Below are positions 37,258-55,700 of a stretch of 64,000 nt of DNA, in pieces. The position numbers were made by a program, and so were the translations under genes. The stretch's first letter is position 1. Every line of letters begins with the position of its first letter. This DNA comes from Glycine soja. Lineage: Eukaryota > Streptophyta > Magnoliopsida > Fabales > Fabaceae. The stretch covers positions 49,575,928-49,639,927 of the forward strand of contig NC_041019.1 of assembly GCF_004193775.1 (NCBI RefSeq). Direction: 5' to 3'. The notes below the pieces were generated by a model. The model was not told where the DNA came from. It worked only from the letters and a program-made list of their open reading frames with translations, and did no database searches.

Positions 37258-37573
37258 CTAGTCCCTCTTCTACCAAACTCATCAAAATTCTGTATAGTAG
37301 ACATTAAAGGTATACTAGAGCTTGTGTATCAATGGACTTAAAATACTAAAAGATCAAGGTTAAGAAGCTTAAGTAAATAGGATGAGGATTGCCCTTGTCC
37401 CCAACTTAAATACATTAATCCCTCTTCTACCAAACTCATCAATATTCTTTAGTCTATACATTAAAGATATATCAGAGCTTGCATATCAACTGACATAAAT
37501 ACTAAAAGATCAAGGATGTTAAGAAGCTCAAGTGAATAGGATGAGAGTTACCCTTGTTTCCAATTTATATACA
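37258..37573. repeat. 157-bp tandem duplication
   Basis: Copies at about 37258-37414 and 37415-37573 share CCCTCTTCTACCAAACTCAT and ACTAAAAGATCAAGG blocks in the same order, with moderate divergence and small indels. Confidence 0.85.
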
Positions 37574-38849
37574 TTAATTTGGCTTCGTCGATAGTCAATA
37601 TGGGACTTGAATTTTTCAATTTTTTTCCCGATAGATATATGATAAATAACATATATAAATGCTTAGGGGGTGTATTAGATTATGATTTTAAAATATTTTT
37701 TTTGTGTTATTCAATTAAGATTAAATGATGTAAATAAGTCTTATATTATTTAATCAAGATTTTAAAGATTTTTTTTAAAAGGCCAACAAAATCCAGTATA
37801 TTTAATCAAGATTTTTTTCACTTTAAAAAGTTTTATGGTATTAAAAATATACAAATTTTGATAAATTATATTTTAGGATGAATTTCGATGAATTTCATGT
37901 GACTTTTAGTAGTATATATACCACATTCACCAAATAATCTCAGTTAAACCCTTGAGATTTTGTTAGATTTATCTTTTTCTCATTCCTTAATTTATTCTCT
38001 TTGTCAAAGTTGATACAAATATTCATATGCAACATTTCATAACTTTCTTGGCAAAGAATGTCGTTCCAATAAGTAAACCAATATTTTTCTTTACCAATTT
38101 TGAATGCATTGTAATATTTTTTTATAAGGGAATCGAAATGTAGTAGATGTTGTGCTCAATCCAGGATATATAAATAATTGAAAATTTTCTAAATAATGAT
38201 GACCATATATTTGAACTTTTTTTTTAATTTAAGAGGAAGAACGAGATGCTAATGCATAAAGTGATAGAGGGCTAGAATGAGTATTGATTTTATTTATCTA
38301 TGTATCAATTAATTATTAGAAGATTGATAAAACTTATTGTTTTTACTTTTTTTTATTCAAATCTTATCATATGTTTATTATTTTTTCCATTAACTTATAA
38401 TTTTGAATATTTAAAAAAAATTATCAAGTTCTTTCAAATCTTATAAATTTATAAAGTCCTTTCAAATATTTTAAATCTAAGATATAAATTTATTAAAATC
38501 CTAACTGCAAAAATCTTAATAATAAAATTCATTTATGAAAGTCTGATAAGTCGTAAAATTCTTAAATAGTTTTTTTAAAAATACCCAAGGACTATTTTAA
38601 GCCAAAACAATCTTTTAAATTCAGTCATGGCAATTATTATGATTATGAATAGAGATAAAAATATGGAGTTCTATAGTGCTAAACAAAGACCATTGGATAT
38701 CATTTAAAATTGAGAAAAAAAGCTATGTACTGACAGTCCAATTAAAATACCATTTAGGATAAGTTTGTTGATTTTAATAAAATTATCTTAAAAATCATAT
38801 CAATCTCGATTTATGATTGCATGACACTAAAACAATACATCACCATTAA
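37574..38849. other. AT-rich intergenic region, no gene seen
   Basis: Only short chance ORFs; no element recognised. Confidence 0.6.
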
Positions 38850-38979
38850 GGGCCCGTTTAGTGGCCAAGATAGAATAGTTATGATAATCTATTGTTTGGT
38901 GCACCAATAGGATATGATTTGTTTATCCTATTACCTACCCTATCTTGTTGGTGTGGTGTATTTCTTATCCTAATAGGGA

Positions 38980-41165
38980 GTTAGGTTAAAAAGCAACAAG
39001 ATAGATTATCGTTCTCTCTCACTCTGTCCCCTCACCACCTGATGCCACCACCATTATCATTATAGTCATCTCCTAATAGGGAGTTAGGTTAAAAAGCAAC
39101 AAGATAGAATAATCGTTTTCTCTCATTCCCTCGTCCTCACCACCCATGCCACCACCATTATTATTGTAGTTATCGCCATTGTCACTGTCACTAACCTTGT
39201 CACCACCACCTTTAACATTGTTGCCACCGCCACCATCACCACAACCATCATCATCACCACCACTACCATCGTCACCATAACAATCACTACCACCATAACA
39301 ACCACCACCATCATCGTCACACTTCACCATTGTCACCATCGCAACCACCATCATCATTGTTGTTGCCACCACTTCACCCTCGTCACCATAACAACCACCA
39401 CCACCGTTGTCACACTCCACTATTGTCACCACCGCAACCACCATCATCATCACTGTGTAGAAGCAAATGACTTTGATGTTTTGATGATGATCATGATGAT
39501 TTGATGTAAATGCGTTTTTCAAGTTTAATTCAAGACAATGATTCAAGAATACAAGACACAACATCAAGATGATCACCAGTATTTTAGGAAGGGAATTCCT
39601 AATTGAAATAGCAAAAGGTTTGGTCAAGAAATTTAAGTTAAAAAATCTTTTTCAAGAAATTTACTCTCTGGTAATCGATTACCAGAGGATGTAATTGATT
39701 ACCAGTGGCCAAAAATGATTTACAACAGCTATTAAAATTTGAATTCAAATTTTAGACTGTGTAATCGATTACCAGCAGTTAATAAACGTTTTAATTCAAA
39801 TTTTAAAACCTGTAATCGATTACACAAATCCTGTAATTAATTACCAAAGGAGATTTTTGGAAAATTATTTCTAAGAGTCACATCTTTTCAAATGGTTTTT
39901 ACATGGCCACCAAAGGTCTATATATATGTGACTTGAAACACGAATTTGCTCAGAGTTTTTCATAACAAAAAGTCTTATTCTCTCAAAAAGCAAAAACATT
40001 TCATCCTCTTAAGAATTCCTTGGCCAATACACTTGCAATTCAATAAGGAATTAATTGAGTGCTCAGATTGTACAATCTATCTCTTTCAAGAGAGATTTAT
40101 TCTTCTCTTCTTTCTAAATTCTCAAAGGGGATTGAGAGACCGAGGGTCTCTTGTTGTAAATAAATCTGAACACAAAGGAAAGATTGTCCTTGTGTGTTCA
40201 GAACTTGTAAAAGGATTTTACAAGATAGTGGAACTTTCAAGTGGATTGCTTGGGGACTGGACATAGGCACAAAGGTGTGGCCGAACCAGTATAAATCTGA
40301 GTTTGTTCCTTCTCTTCCCTTAAACTCGTTTATTTATTATTGCTTTATATTTATATTCAGATTGTTCTATTTGAATCATTATTTAAGAGTTCATTTTTAA
40401 GGGAACTTGCAACTTGCATTGAAATTGAAATAGAATTTTCATTGGGGAAATAGTTTGCAATATCTTAATTCCACCCCCCTTCTTAAGATATCTAAGGCCA
40501 CTTGTCTAACACACTGTCGTTGCCACCACTCTACCTTGGTCACCATAACAAGCACCATTATCATTGTAGTCATCTCCTAATAGGGAGTTGGGTTAAAAAG
40601 CAACAAGTTAGGATAATCCTTCTCTCTCACTCCCTTCCCCTCACCACCCATGCCACTACCATTATCATTGTAGTCATCACCATTGTCACCACCACTAACC
40701 TTGTCACCACCACTTTCACTATTGTTGTCGCCGCCACCACCACCACAACCACCATCATCACCACCACCACCATCGTCACCATAACAATCACTACCACCAT
40801 CGTTGCCATAACAACCACCACCACTGTCGTCACACTTCACCATTGTCACCACCGCAACCACCATCATCATTGTCGTTGCCACCACTTCACCCTCGTCACC
40901 ATAACAATCACCACCACCGTCGTCACACTCCACTATTGTCATCATTGCAACCACCATTATCACCACTGTCGTCGCCACAACTCCACCCTTGCCACCATAA
41001 CAACCACCACCCTCATAATTATTTCCACCACCATCTTCGTCATAGCCATCACCGCCATTATTATTGCCGCAACCACCATCATTATTATTGTCGTCACTGC
41101 AACCATCACTATTACCACCGTTGTCACCATCATCACCACTCATCGCCATTTTTGCCGCTGCAACT
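38980..41165. repeat. CACCAC/ATC trinucleotide-rich array in repeated blocks, split by a solo LTR
   Basis: Long runs of irregular ACC/ATC/GTC triplets follow a conserved leader (CTAATAGGGAGTTAGGTTAA, then AAAGCAACAAG). The leader occurs at ~38980, ~39072 and ~40575, so the array is built from related blocks. The middle block is interrupted at 39456-40511. Frames across it encode only Thr/His/Ile or Gly/Asp/Val homopolymer-like peptides and are not genes. The segment may belong to a larger element beginning near 38850 with GGGCCCGTTTAGTGG. Confidence 0.8.
39456..40511 (+). mobile_element. Solo LTR (1056 bp), SIRE1/copia-like by inference
   Basis: The segment starts TGTAGAAG and ends CTAACA (TG..CA) and is flanked by CACTG on both sides (39451-39455 and 40512-40516), a perfect 5-bp target duplication. 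It interrupts the trinucleotide array. Internally it has repeated GTAATCGATTAC palindromes (39670-39845) and a TATA-like CTATATATATGTG at ~39918-39929. There is no primer-binding site, coding region or second LTR, so it is the product of LTR-LTR recombination. Assignment to a Sirevirus-type copia family rests on memory of soybean LTR motifs and length. Confidence 0.88.
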
Positions 41166-41409
41166 TAATTGTTTAAGGTGTAGAACTTAAAAATTTACTG
41201 TCACGTCATTACTAGGGTTATCTGATACATTTTACGGTTACGTAATTTAAAATAATTTGTTAACATTAACCCTAATATTTACAGGCATAAACATAGTCTA
41301 AAAATTATAAACAAAATAAGTTAACATTTACAAAATGTTTGGTAAAACCAAAATGTTGTCAAATACAAGAAAATTATAAACATAGTCCAAATATTAAAAT
41401 ATAAAATGG

Positions 41410-41645
41410 ATGACGTCTATGGCTCATACGGATCATGTTAATTCATATGATTAATACGGATCAATGATCAACATGATTCTATGGGTCATACGGATCAACA
41501 TAATCTGTATGCCTATTACGGATAAACATGATCCGTATGCCTCATACGAATCATGTTGATCCGTATGACTCACAGGATCAATATGATCTGTATGTGTTAT
41601 ACGGATCAAATAACAAATACGGATCATGTTGATCTGTACGAACAC
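41410..41645. repeat. Cluster of ATACGGATC / GATCCGTAT palindromic units
   Basis: About ten variants of ATACGGATCA and its complement are packed in ~230 bp, often as CGGATCATGTTGATCCG hairpin-like pairs. They may be subterminal protein-binding repeats of a DNA transposon whose GC-richer body continues to about 41930. No ORF is supported. Confidence 0.7.
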
Positions 41646-43520
41646 ACAATACCAAAAATGAAAATGCAGCCATTAACGCAGAGAAAAAGCTTACCTCGAC
41701 GGTGGAATAGCAAAATGGAGCTACAGGTCCTTAATGCTGACAACAAACCACCCAATGCGTGGCAAATGAACCTCCAAGGAAGGGAAACGACGCAGGGAAG
41801 AGAAGAAGCTCAAGAACGGAAGAAGCTCGAACGACACAACGAAGATAAGGAAATGACAGATGAGAAGAAGCTCGTACAGAATACGTTAACAGTACAAATG
41901 GATGTATAACTTTTAAATTTTAAGTGAAGGATATTTTTGTCCATTCACTTAAAATACTAGATGCACCAGTAATAATACTGGGTGTACCTAACATCACCCC
42001 ATCGGAATTTTTTAGTTTTATCTTCTTTTGTTGGAATTTTAATTTTTTATCAATGTGACTTCGTCCCTGATGATTCCATCCTCAACTTAGTCGTCACAAA
42101 AACCAAATCTCTTTATTTACCTTGCAAAGCGTGATACTAAAATATAAGAATCATTTCAATTCAATCTAGCAAGGAATTAAAATTATCATTTTCATTGGAT
42201 TAAAATAATGCTTATCACATGTCTCATTCTCCAATAATATATTAATTTTTAAGTGAGGTAAAATTATTTAAAAGAGTGCTGGCATGGATATACTTTAATT
42301 AATTTTACCATCTATACACCCTAGAATCTAGTTGAGCTAAAATATTTCATCCGAAGTTGCTTTCATTTTCTTGAATGTATCCTCTTGACTTTGAATTCTA
42401 GATTGATATCATGACATTTTTCTTTTATCGTATGTGAACCGAATGCAGATGGCTTGAGCTGTCCTTAATATTGAACGACAAGATAGAATCTTACATAGAT
42501 GTCCTCTCAGCAATTAATTTGTTCACACTTATCTTTCTCTAATTCATACTAATATTCACCAACCTTTTGTTTGTATGTTTAGAACTTTAGACCCCGCGAA
42601 ACCTCAAATTCTTTTTTATGCATTCTGAGTTAATTCCTGTTCTCAAATTTTCAACGACTTTTAACCAAAGGTGGGCTACGCGAAATTATTATTATATTAG
42701 CACAATAAACTTTTCTCTATTAGAAATTCATAGCGAGTTGTTTTATAATACGTGCAAAAAAAAATGATTATGAATTTATGATCAAGTCATATATATGCTT
42801 GTGAAATAGTATTATCAACTGAAAGTACTAGTATATCTCATGCGAGTCCTTTATGCAGAGAGGGCACGTGGTTTCATTATAGGAATTTCCAAATCGATAC
42901 CTCTGCTGGCCATGTGCGAGGCCATGAATAGCGGAATAAAGAGTATCGCCAATAACTTACATATTGCTATTATTTTATACTATTAACTAAGTATTGTAAT
43001 TTTTAGAACACATCAATATTTTATTCTTTTTGCCTTTTTTTTAAAAAAAAACATTGTTATTTTTAGGAGTAGATATATGAGTTTAGGTCCGAGGACCAGT
43101 CCGATAAGCCCACGAACGGGATAGATTATGGTCCTTTTTTTTTATAATAAATATGTATAATTATAAGTAATAATTGAGTCTAGTCTGTTAAGTCTATGAA
43201 CTTAATAGATTTTATGCACTGTCTCACGGGTAGTCTGTATAAGATAAAATTAATTTTAAAATAAAAATTATATAAATTGAGTATTTGAGTTAAAGACTTC
43301 ATACTTTAGAGTCCTCTCATTCAATCCCTCACTTCGCCACGTGTCTCCCCTCCCCCAATCTTCACTTTGTCATGCGTTTGCTTCCCTGATCCTCACTCCG
43401 ACGTCAAGCTCGTGACATCACTTTCTCTTGACCTCCCTACCCTAGTCAACACCACATTGCGCTTCCCTTACCCCGACCAAACACAGCACGAGAAGGTCAC
43501 TTTCTCCTCCTTGGCTCGCG
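41646..43520. other. Intergenic region with transposon-end-like sequence near 41900-41995
   Basis: TAAGTGAAGGATATTTTTGT and GGGTGTACCT words near 41920-41995 look like the terminus of a DNA transposon, but no partner end was found. The rest is AT-rich with no supported gene. Confidence 0.4.
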
Positions 43521-43534
43521 TGTGTCATGTAACA

Positions 43535-45130
43535 CCCCAAAATAATTCAATAATTATTTAGATAAAGATATCTAAATATATCTTTTAGTAAAGGAAAAAA
43601 TAGATTAAATTGTTTTAATACATTAGATTGTTATTTTTATTTTGAAAAAATGTTAGTATAACAATATATTAGATTGGTTAAAGATAATTATAATTAAAGA
43701 TAATAGAAATAATAGATAAAGAAAGATTGATTAAACAAATATCAATTACATACGATTCTTATATAAGGGCAGACAATTCTTTGTTTTAGAATCATAAACA
43801 TAAATAATCTATCTTGGTATTAGTGAGTTACTTAAGGACTGAGAAAAAGAAAGAAAGTGGATAAATTCTTTTAACGTAATTGATAAAGGAGAAGAAAAAT
43901 AACGAAAATTATAAATTTCTTATTTCAAGAAATGAGTAAAACAAGCTTTTTCTAAAGTTTTGTGGTATAATTTGTGAAAGAGATCTTTTGCAACTTCAAA
44001 ATAACTATTATGGTTAAATCACAATTTGTTATGTTCCCGATACATTTTTTTTTATCTCTGTCAAGACACTGAATTTTTGCACGTGAACTCTATTATTCAT
44101 GAAGTAGCAATCAAACTATGTTATTCTTGGTGTACAAATGAAGAGGTGTGTAACTTTCGCATTTCAAAATTAAAGTATTTTAATGGGAAAATTTGAAGTT
44201 AACTTCCACTTTTTTTTTTACTATCTTCCTAAATGATGACATGCATTAGATGTATAGATTTGGGTCTCTTGATATTTAGATAAAGGTGTATTATGTGTGT
44301 ATGTTTAATATTCAGTTCAAGATTGAGTTATTATTAATTCTTTAATTTTGCACCTCAGGTAAATTGATTTTTGAACTGTAGGATACCTGATTGAGAGAAG
44401 AAATATATATATTAATTGTATGTACATATATGTGAATTAGGTAGTGAGTAGTGTCTCTCTACCTTTGCCTGCGAATGAATACATTGATATTTGTATATTT
44501 GTATGTTTATTTAAGTATGATTATGAAGAATGTATTGTTTATATCATAAATTGATCATTTTGAAGGATATGTATAGATATCGCATATGGGATGGGAGAAA
44601 GATCCAGGATAGTCCATCTATGATGAGAAAGATAGTGAGATGCTATTGTATGAAATATGAATTTATTAATCATTTGAAGAATCTTAAATCTACACTGGTC
44701 CCAAGAACCAAAGAATTAAGTCTTTTGATCCTTAGAATTACTAAATTGTGTCTGTTATATTATTTATTTGGATGCGTTAAAGTATTTCCATTTATTTAAA
44801 TATTTTATATATTCAAAATTTCATGACTTGTGATTGTTTTAATACGATTTTTATTAGTGTATAAATATATAATTTTATTTTAAATTCATTGCAAATATTA
44901 TGATTAATTTCCTAGATTATTGCACTGGCTAAGAACAACACTATTTAAGAACTCCTATTAGTTGTTCTACTCATTGAGATTATCATCTTATTATGAGTGT
45001 TATTTTTAGAGCATGAGAAAGAAATTATTATGTTCAAGAAGACTTGAAGACATAATTTTCTTAATTATATTTATTTTAGTTTGATTACTATTATTATTAA
45101 AAAGAATTTATATTATATTAATAAGTGTCA
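43535..45130 (+). mobile_element. Possible degenerate gypsy-type LTR remnant
   Basis: TGTAACACCCCAAA at ~43535 matches the usual start of many plant gypsy LTRs. The following 1.5 kb is non-coding and AT-rich. No clear CA end or target duplication was found; TGTCACGCCC at ~45127 could be a second boundary. Tentative. Confidence 0.3.
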
Positions 45131-45558
45131 CGCCCGATGCACATTATCTCTAATCCTTATCCAGACAATGTTTAGAGACTGAGTTAACCTATCTTTTCTT
45201 TTCTCTCAAATAAAATTTTCAGCAAGGGCATACCTGTCTTTTTAACCAGAGGCTGCTATTTTTCTTTTGACAACCAATCAGATACCGCCATCTGTTCCAT
45301 GACATCTATGGCAACGTAAGTACGATGACGTCGCTTCCCTCTCGTGATATTCACCACAACGCGCCATCCTTTCCCAAGCTCCACAATGAAACCCCGTTCC
45401 AAAACCATCACACGTGGCGAAATGCTAACCGTCGTGCCTCGCACGCACTAAGGTCGCGAGTGAGTGTTTATTTTCGTGTTGAAAGGGGTTGGAATTTTCA
45501 TGCCCAGGTTCCTTTAAACTTCGGAGCATGTGCGCAATAATATAATGCCTCCCCCATG

Positions 45559-45570
45559 TATAATATATAG
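45559..45570 (+). promoter_or_regulatory. TATA box of the WRKY gene
   Basis: TATAATATATAG lies 105 bp upstream of the ATG at 45675, a normal spacing for a short plant leader. One TTGAC core (TTGACA) at about 45267-45272 is the only W-box-like core I noticed upstream. Confidence 0.5.
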
Positions 45571-45674
45571 TTCAGTTGAGTGGGTGTGTTGAGTAAAAAA
45601 AAAACGAAACCTTGTGACCACAAACAAGGTTGGTTCAACTTGTGAGGGGGATCAAAACATTCCTAGATTGGAAT

Positions 45675-47414
45675 ATGGCAAATCTTGGTTGTTCTAGTCG
45701 TAGGAAAGCAATTGAGGAGCTCCTTAGAGGGCGTGATTGTGCCAAACAACTTAGGAGTGTCATCAATGGGAGTTGTGAAGATGGATCATCAACAACCCCA
45801 TCATTTGCTGAACAACTTGTGAAGGAGGTGCTCATGTCCTTCACCAACTCCCTCTCGTTCTTGAAGAACAACCCCACTTCTGAATCCCATGATGTTTCCA
45901 ATGTTCAAGTTTGTGAATCTCCCAAGTCTGAGGACTCCCAAGAGAGCAATTGCAAGAGCTCCACCATTAAGGAACGTAGAGGGTGCTACAAGAGAAGGTA
46001 TTTTTAATTGATTCATTAATTTGTTGGTTATATATGTATAGATTTATAATTTTAGACTTTTAATAGTTCCCCTTTTATTATTATTCCTTGCCTAATTTTC
46101 ACTGCACCTGATTACGTGATGTTTGAACTTTTAAACATACATGATGATGAATAATATGAGCATGTTAATTGTTGAATAGTAAATACCCTAGACCTGTACT
46201 CATCAATTGAGTGTCTCTTTAATTTGGTAACATGATACTTTGTTGTCGTTTGTCCTTTATATGTGCGTACAATTGGACCCCATAAATAATTGTTCATATG
46301 CATACATGTGGTGAAGTACCATGTTTTAGTTAGCTAGGCCTGTCTATTATTTGTTTGTTTGTCTTTACTTATGGTTATGTTATTTCTGTCTGGCACTGTA
46401 AAAATGATTGCACACACTGCGGTGATTGGCTTTGATTGGTTTAACTTAGAAAGTTTATCTGAATCTGCAATTCATGTTTGCAGAAGAACTGAACAAACAT
46501 GGGAGAAGGAATCTGAAGCTCCAATTGATGACGGCCATCAGTGGAGAAAGTATGGCCAAAAGGAGATCCTGAATGCCAAATTCCCAAGGTATAGATATAT
46601 ATGATCATACATGAGCATATTATGTGCCATCTAATACTAAAGTTCCATTTGGACAATCTTCTCGGCAAGCACGTATAGGAAAATAAAATAAAAATATAAA
46701 ATGAACTAAACTTTTATGAAGTTAAAATCTACATGTACATTTCAATTTTCATAGAAATTTTCTAATTTAATTTCTTCAAAAACTAATTTTAACTTTATTT
46801 ATATTTTAACTTCTGAGATAAACTTAATTCATTTTACTATCTTCTTTTTCGAGTGTTTATTGAAAAAATTTATTCTTACATGACCTAAATTTTGTGTTTA
46901 TGGAGCCTAAATTGATATATATCTTGAACTTTCAATTTTCAGGAACTACTATAGGTGCACTCACAAATTTGACCAAGGTTGCCAAGCAACAAAACAGGTG
47001 CAAAGAGTTCAAGAGGAACCAATCCTATACAAGACCACCTACTATGGCCTCCACACTTGCAAGAACTTGGCAAACCCTGAGATCATACTTGACCCTATGT
47101 CCCCTTCATCCTCATCCAAGTTCCTTAGCTTTGACAACTCCTTCCCAACCCCATCAAAGCAAGAGTGCCCCTTTCTCTCATCTTCTAATTTGCCATCATC
47201 AGTGAAAGGGGAGTGCAAGGAGGAGGTCCCTCCCTCAACTTCCTCCAATCATTATCTCATCTCTTCTGACCTCACTTTTGATAGCTCACCAAGGCATCAT
47301 GTCACTCTATCATCAACACTTGACTCAGAGTACAAGAGTGTGGACATTTCGGATGTCTTGTATGATTCTGCTCAGCTTGATGATGCCTTTGAACCCTTCC
47401 TTGAATTTAGATGA
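45675..47414 (+). CDS. WRKY transcription factor, group III (WRKY70/54-like)
   Basis: Three exons, 45675-45997, 46484-46588 and 46943-47414, encode 299 aa. WRKYGQK is at residues 128-134. The zinc finger is C148-X7-C156-X23-H180-X-C182, the C2HC pattern that defines group III. The intron inside the domain splits the Arg143 codon (AG/G) at the PR position conserved in the family. The N-terminus has the [21 protein letters not shown] motif of group III proteins, and the C-terminus is Ser/Pro-rich and acidic, as in an activation domain. The protein should act in the nucleus on W-box (TTGAC) sites. In Arabidopsis the WRKY70/54 pair links salicylate defence, jasmonate antagonism and senescence; that role here is by homology only. 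The frame is open upstream of the ATG, but without an in-frame ATG. Confidence 0.95.
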
Positions 47415-52548
<5,134 letters not shown>

Positions 52549-52617
<69 letters not shown>

Positions 52618-52700
52618 TAAAAAGTATCTTGTATATAATACGGACAGTTTAAAATTCTGATAATATATATATATGAATAAAAAGTATCTTGTATATAATT
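52549..52700. repeat. (AT)n tract plus duplicated 36-bp flank
   Basis: (AT)n covers 52549-52614. The following block ATGAATAAAAAGTATCTTGT (52613 on) recurs at ~52673 after a second short AT run, so a unit of about 60 bp was duplicated. Confidence 0.85.
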
Positions 52701-55700
52701 TATCAGCAAAAAACATGTTTAAAATTATAAAAACTTGCGAAAAATTAATTTAACGTAGAATTCAAAAGTATAAATCTAAAATTGTATTTAAAATAACATT
52801 TTCGAATAAATAAAAAGACATTCGCATCTATTCTTATACTATGAATTTAGGTATAGAGAATGTAACTTTGAGTTTCTTGACTCTCTCAATTAGACATTCT
52901 CAACACACTCTTTCATTTTTCTTGGAAATTATATTTTATATACTAGTTTCACAACTAGTTTGAAATTTTCTCTTTCATATCAAGCTAGCGTTCTTTTATC
53001 TTTATTTGTATAGATACTAGATATTTTAATTACCTATTTATATTAATTTAAAAAGAAATTTATATCATAATTTGAATTGTTATTATAGATCTAAAATATA
53101 TTTTATATATTATAATTTATTTATTATAAATTTTAATCATATCCAAAGAAATATTAATTCTACAAAATGCATACGCTAAAGTACTGTTTTTTTAAAAGAT
53201 TTTTTTTAAAGAAAAGTTTGAATTTTACAAGATTTTAAAGTAGTGGATAGGAATGATAATGGATAAATCTGGCTAAGGTACTATAGTATATATCTTTGTA
53301 CATGTGTTTGAATAAAATACTTGTATTTGGTCTTATACATGTAGGGATAATAACTTTATTCTCATATTCATTGAATACCTATATATTCATATTTGCTCCA
53401 ATATATAAATTTAACAAATCAATGCAAAAGGTATTAATTAAAATAAATACTATAACTAAATTGAAAATTCACTTTTAAATCATTCAAACATAACATTAAA
53501 TATTCAAATATAAGTCATAAAAAGCAATACTATAAATATAATTATCAAACAAATTATTTTTAAATATAATATTTTAATCATTTAATATAATCATTAGAAA
53601 CTTCAACACCATGTGAAGGTATTCTTTAAAACTTGCAAAAAAAAAAAATACATTGAAACTAATTAATTTATAATTATATATTCTACATGGGATGGTACTC
53701 TATATGAACAATTTTATAGCTAGTTCAAAACAAAAAACAACCAAGTATATTAAAATGAAGTACTTGTTTAATGACACCTAGACGTGTGGGGTAAACAAAT
53801 ATACGTTTGGATTCATTTATATTTTGATATGACTTATATTAAATTTTATGTATATAATTGTGTTTAAATTTTATATATTACATTTTTTATAAGGAGTTAT
53901 GCTTTATAAACTAAATTTTATATACGTAATTTATCTAGCAATTAAAAAAATCAAAAGTTATGATTAATAATAATAAAATAAAGAAAAATTTATCAAATGA
54001 AATATGATTTATCTTGATTTTTAATTTCAAGCACTAAAAACGTATTATGGTAATTTTACATGATATTTGGTGTAGATAAGAACAAGTTCCAAAATCAAAT
54101 CTAACTCAATCTATAATGTTTTTCAAAAGCATTGATCCATAATTCACATAAAGACATATCAAATTATGCATCAATAAAAACTTAGGTTTCCAACCAATTA
54201 TTATTAATTAATAATTAGTAATATATACATAAAGTATTTTAATTAAACTAATATATATAATAACTACATAAGGGGACAGGATGGATTTTATAGTACTCAT
54301 ATCCATATTCATTTCCATTAACTTTTTTTTTTGAATAAATATGTGCTTTGAAGTCATTCCCAACAAACAAGTATTTATCTTACCTAATTATTTATGGATA
54401 TTGTTGCGAATGTCTTAGAGTTTGAGTACATTTTATCATCTTTGATAGCAACGTCTAATAGGATAACAATATATTTTTTAAACAATATAAAAGACGGACA
54501 TGCCATAGTTTAGTGCATCAATGACAAATATCTTTGAATAGATTGGTGGCAAACATCTTTTTTTGTTTGAGACATGCCATAATTTTTACTCGCTTCTGCA
54601 GTTCTGCTTGTTCTTAATCTAGGTGTCCACCTACACATTGTATTGGTTCAAGATTAATGGAATTACCAATGACTCTACATTGTGGGACACATGGATGCAT
54701 TGTCTCGAAGTCAAGAAAATGAATTTAAATTCGAAAGCTAAAGGAACTATTTGGGTTTTTTTTTTAAATTTTGCATCTTTATCTTTTAAAAAGTTTATTT
54801 TTAAAAAAAAATTATTTAGTCATTTATATTTTTCTAATTTAATTTGATTTTTATCTTTTTTTTTCAATTTAGTCATTCAATTTATTTAAAATTAATATTG
54901 TTAATTATTTAAAAATATTTTATTTCAGTGTTCTTCCATTTCCTTTCATTTTTATTTTTAACAAAAAGAAATAGTTTTTAAATTATTAACGACGTCAATC
55001 TTAAATAGATGAAAACAAATTAAACTAAAAAAAATAAAATAAATGATAAAATTAAATTTTTTTTAAAAAAATAAAAGGCCATTTATCTTTATTATCTTGT
55101 ACAAATAGTTATGTATCTCGCTTGAGTGATTTTCATAATTAGTTAGAAAAATGTGAAGTGTAACAGCAACACACGCACAAAACGTCATTTATCAAAGTTC
55201 CACATACATTATACAATCATTTTTAAAATTGAATAAATTTATTTATAAAATAAATTAAAAATAGAAAATAATCTTATTGTTAATAATAAACTAATAGGCT
55301 GAATTGTATTTTATTGCCCGGAGAATTGATCACTGAAGATTCTATGAAAGTTTTGAATCGTCACTAAACATACATATTTAAAATAAATGTTTTTAACATA
55401 ATGACAAGTAAAAATTACTCTTATTAATAAGTTTTGTTTTCTCTCCCTCACATATGGTGGCCTCTTAGTTTCAATGCATATACTATCACAATAAAATGTG
55501 ATCCTAAATATCTCAAATTCCAAAATCCCTTTGCCCTTCCCATCCTATGTATTTTTAGGTGTCACAGACACACACCCTCAAAGCATATGTTTTAAAACTT
55601 ATGAGACAGAGAAATGTAATCTGTGAACATCTCCTAGCCTCCTTAAGAACAAACTCCTTTGATTTAATTCCTAAAAAGGGGGAATAATCGGTTCCTCAAC

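Noticed and set aside
40502..41190. Long open frames of Thr/His/Ile or Gly/Asp/Val in the trinucleotide array (also 39073-39627)
   Set aside because: They are by-products of triplet repeats lacking stops in several frames on both strands, with no domain or splice support.
45630..45674. WRKY reading frame beginning at a TTG
   Set aside because: No in-frame ATG exists there; the first ATG at 45675 gives the usual group III N-terminus.
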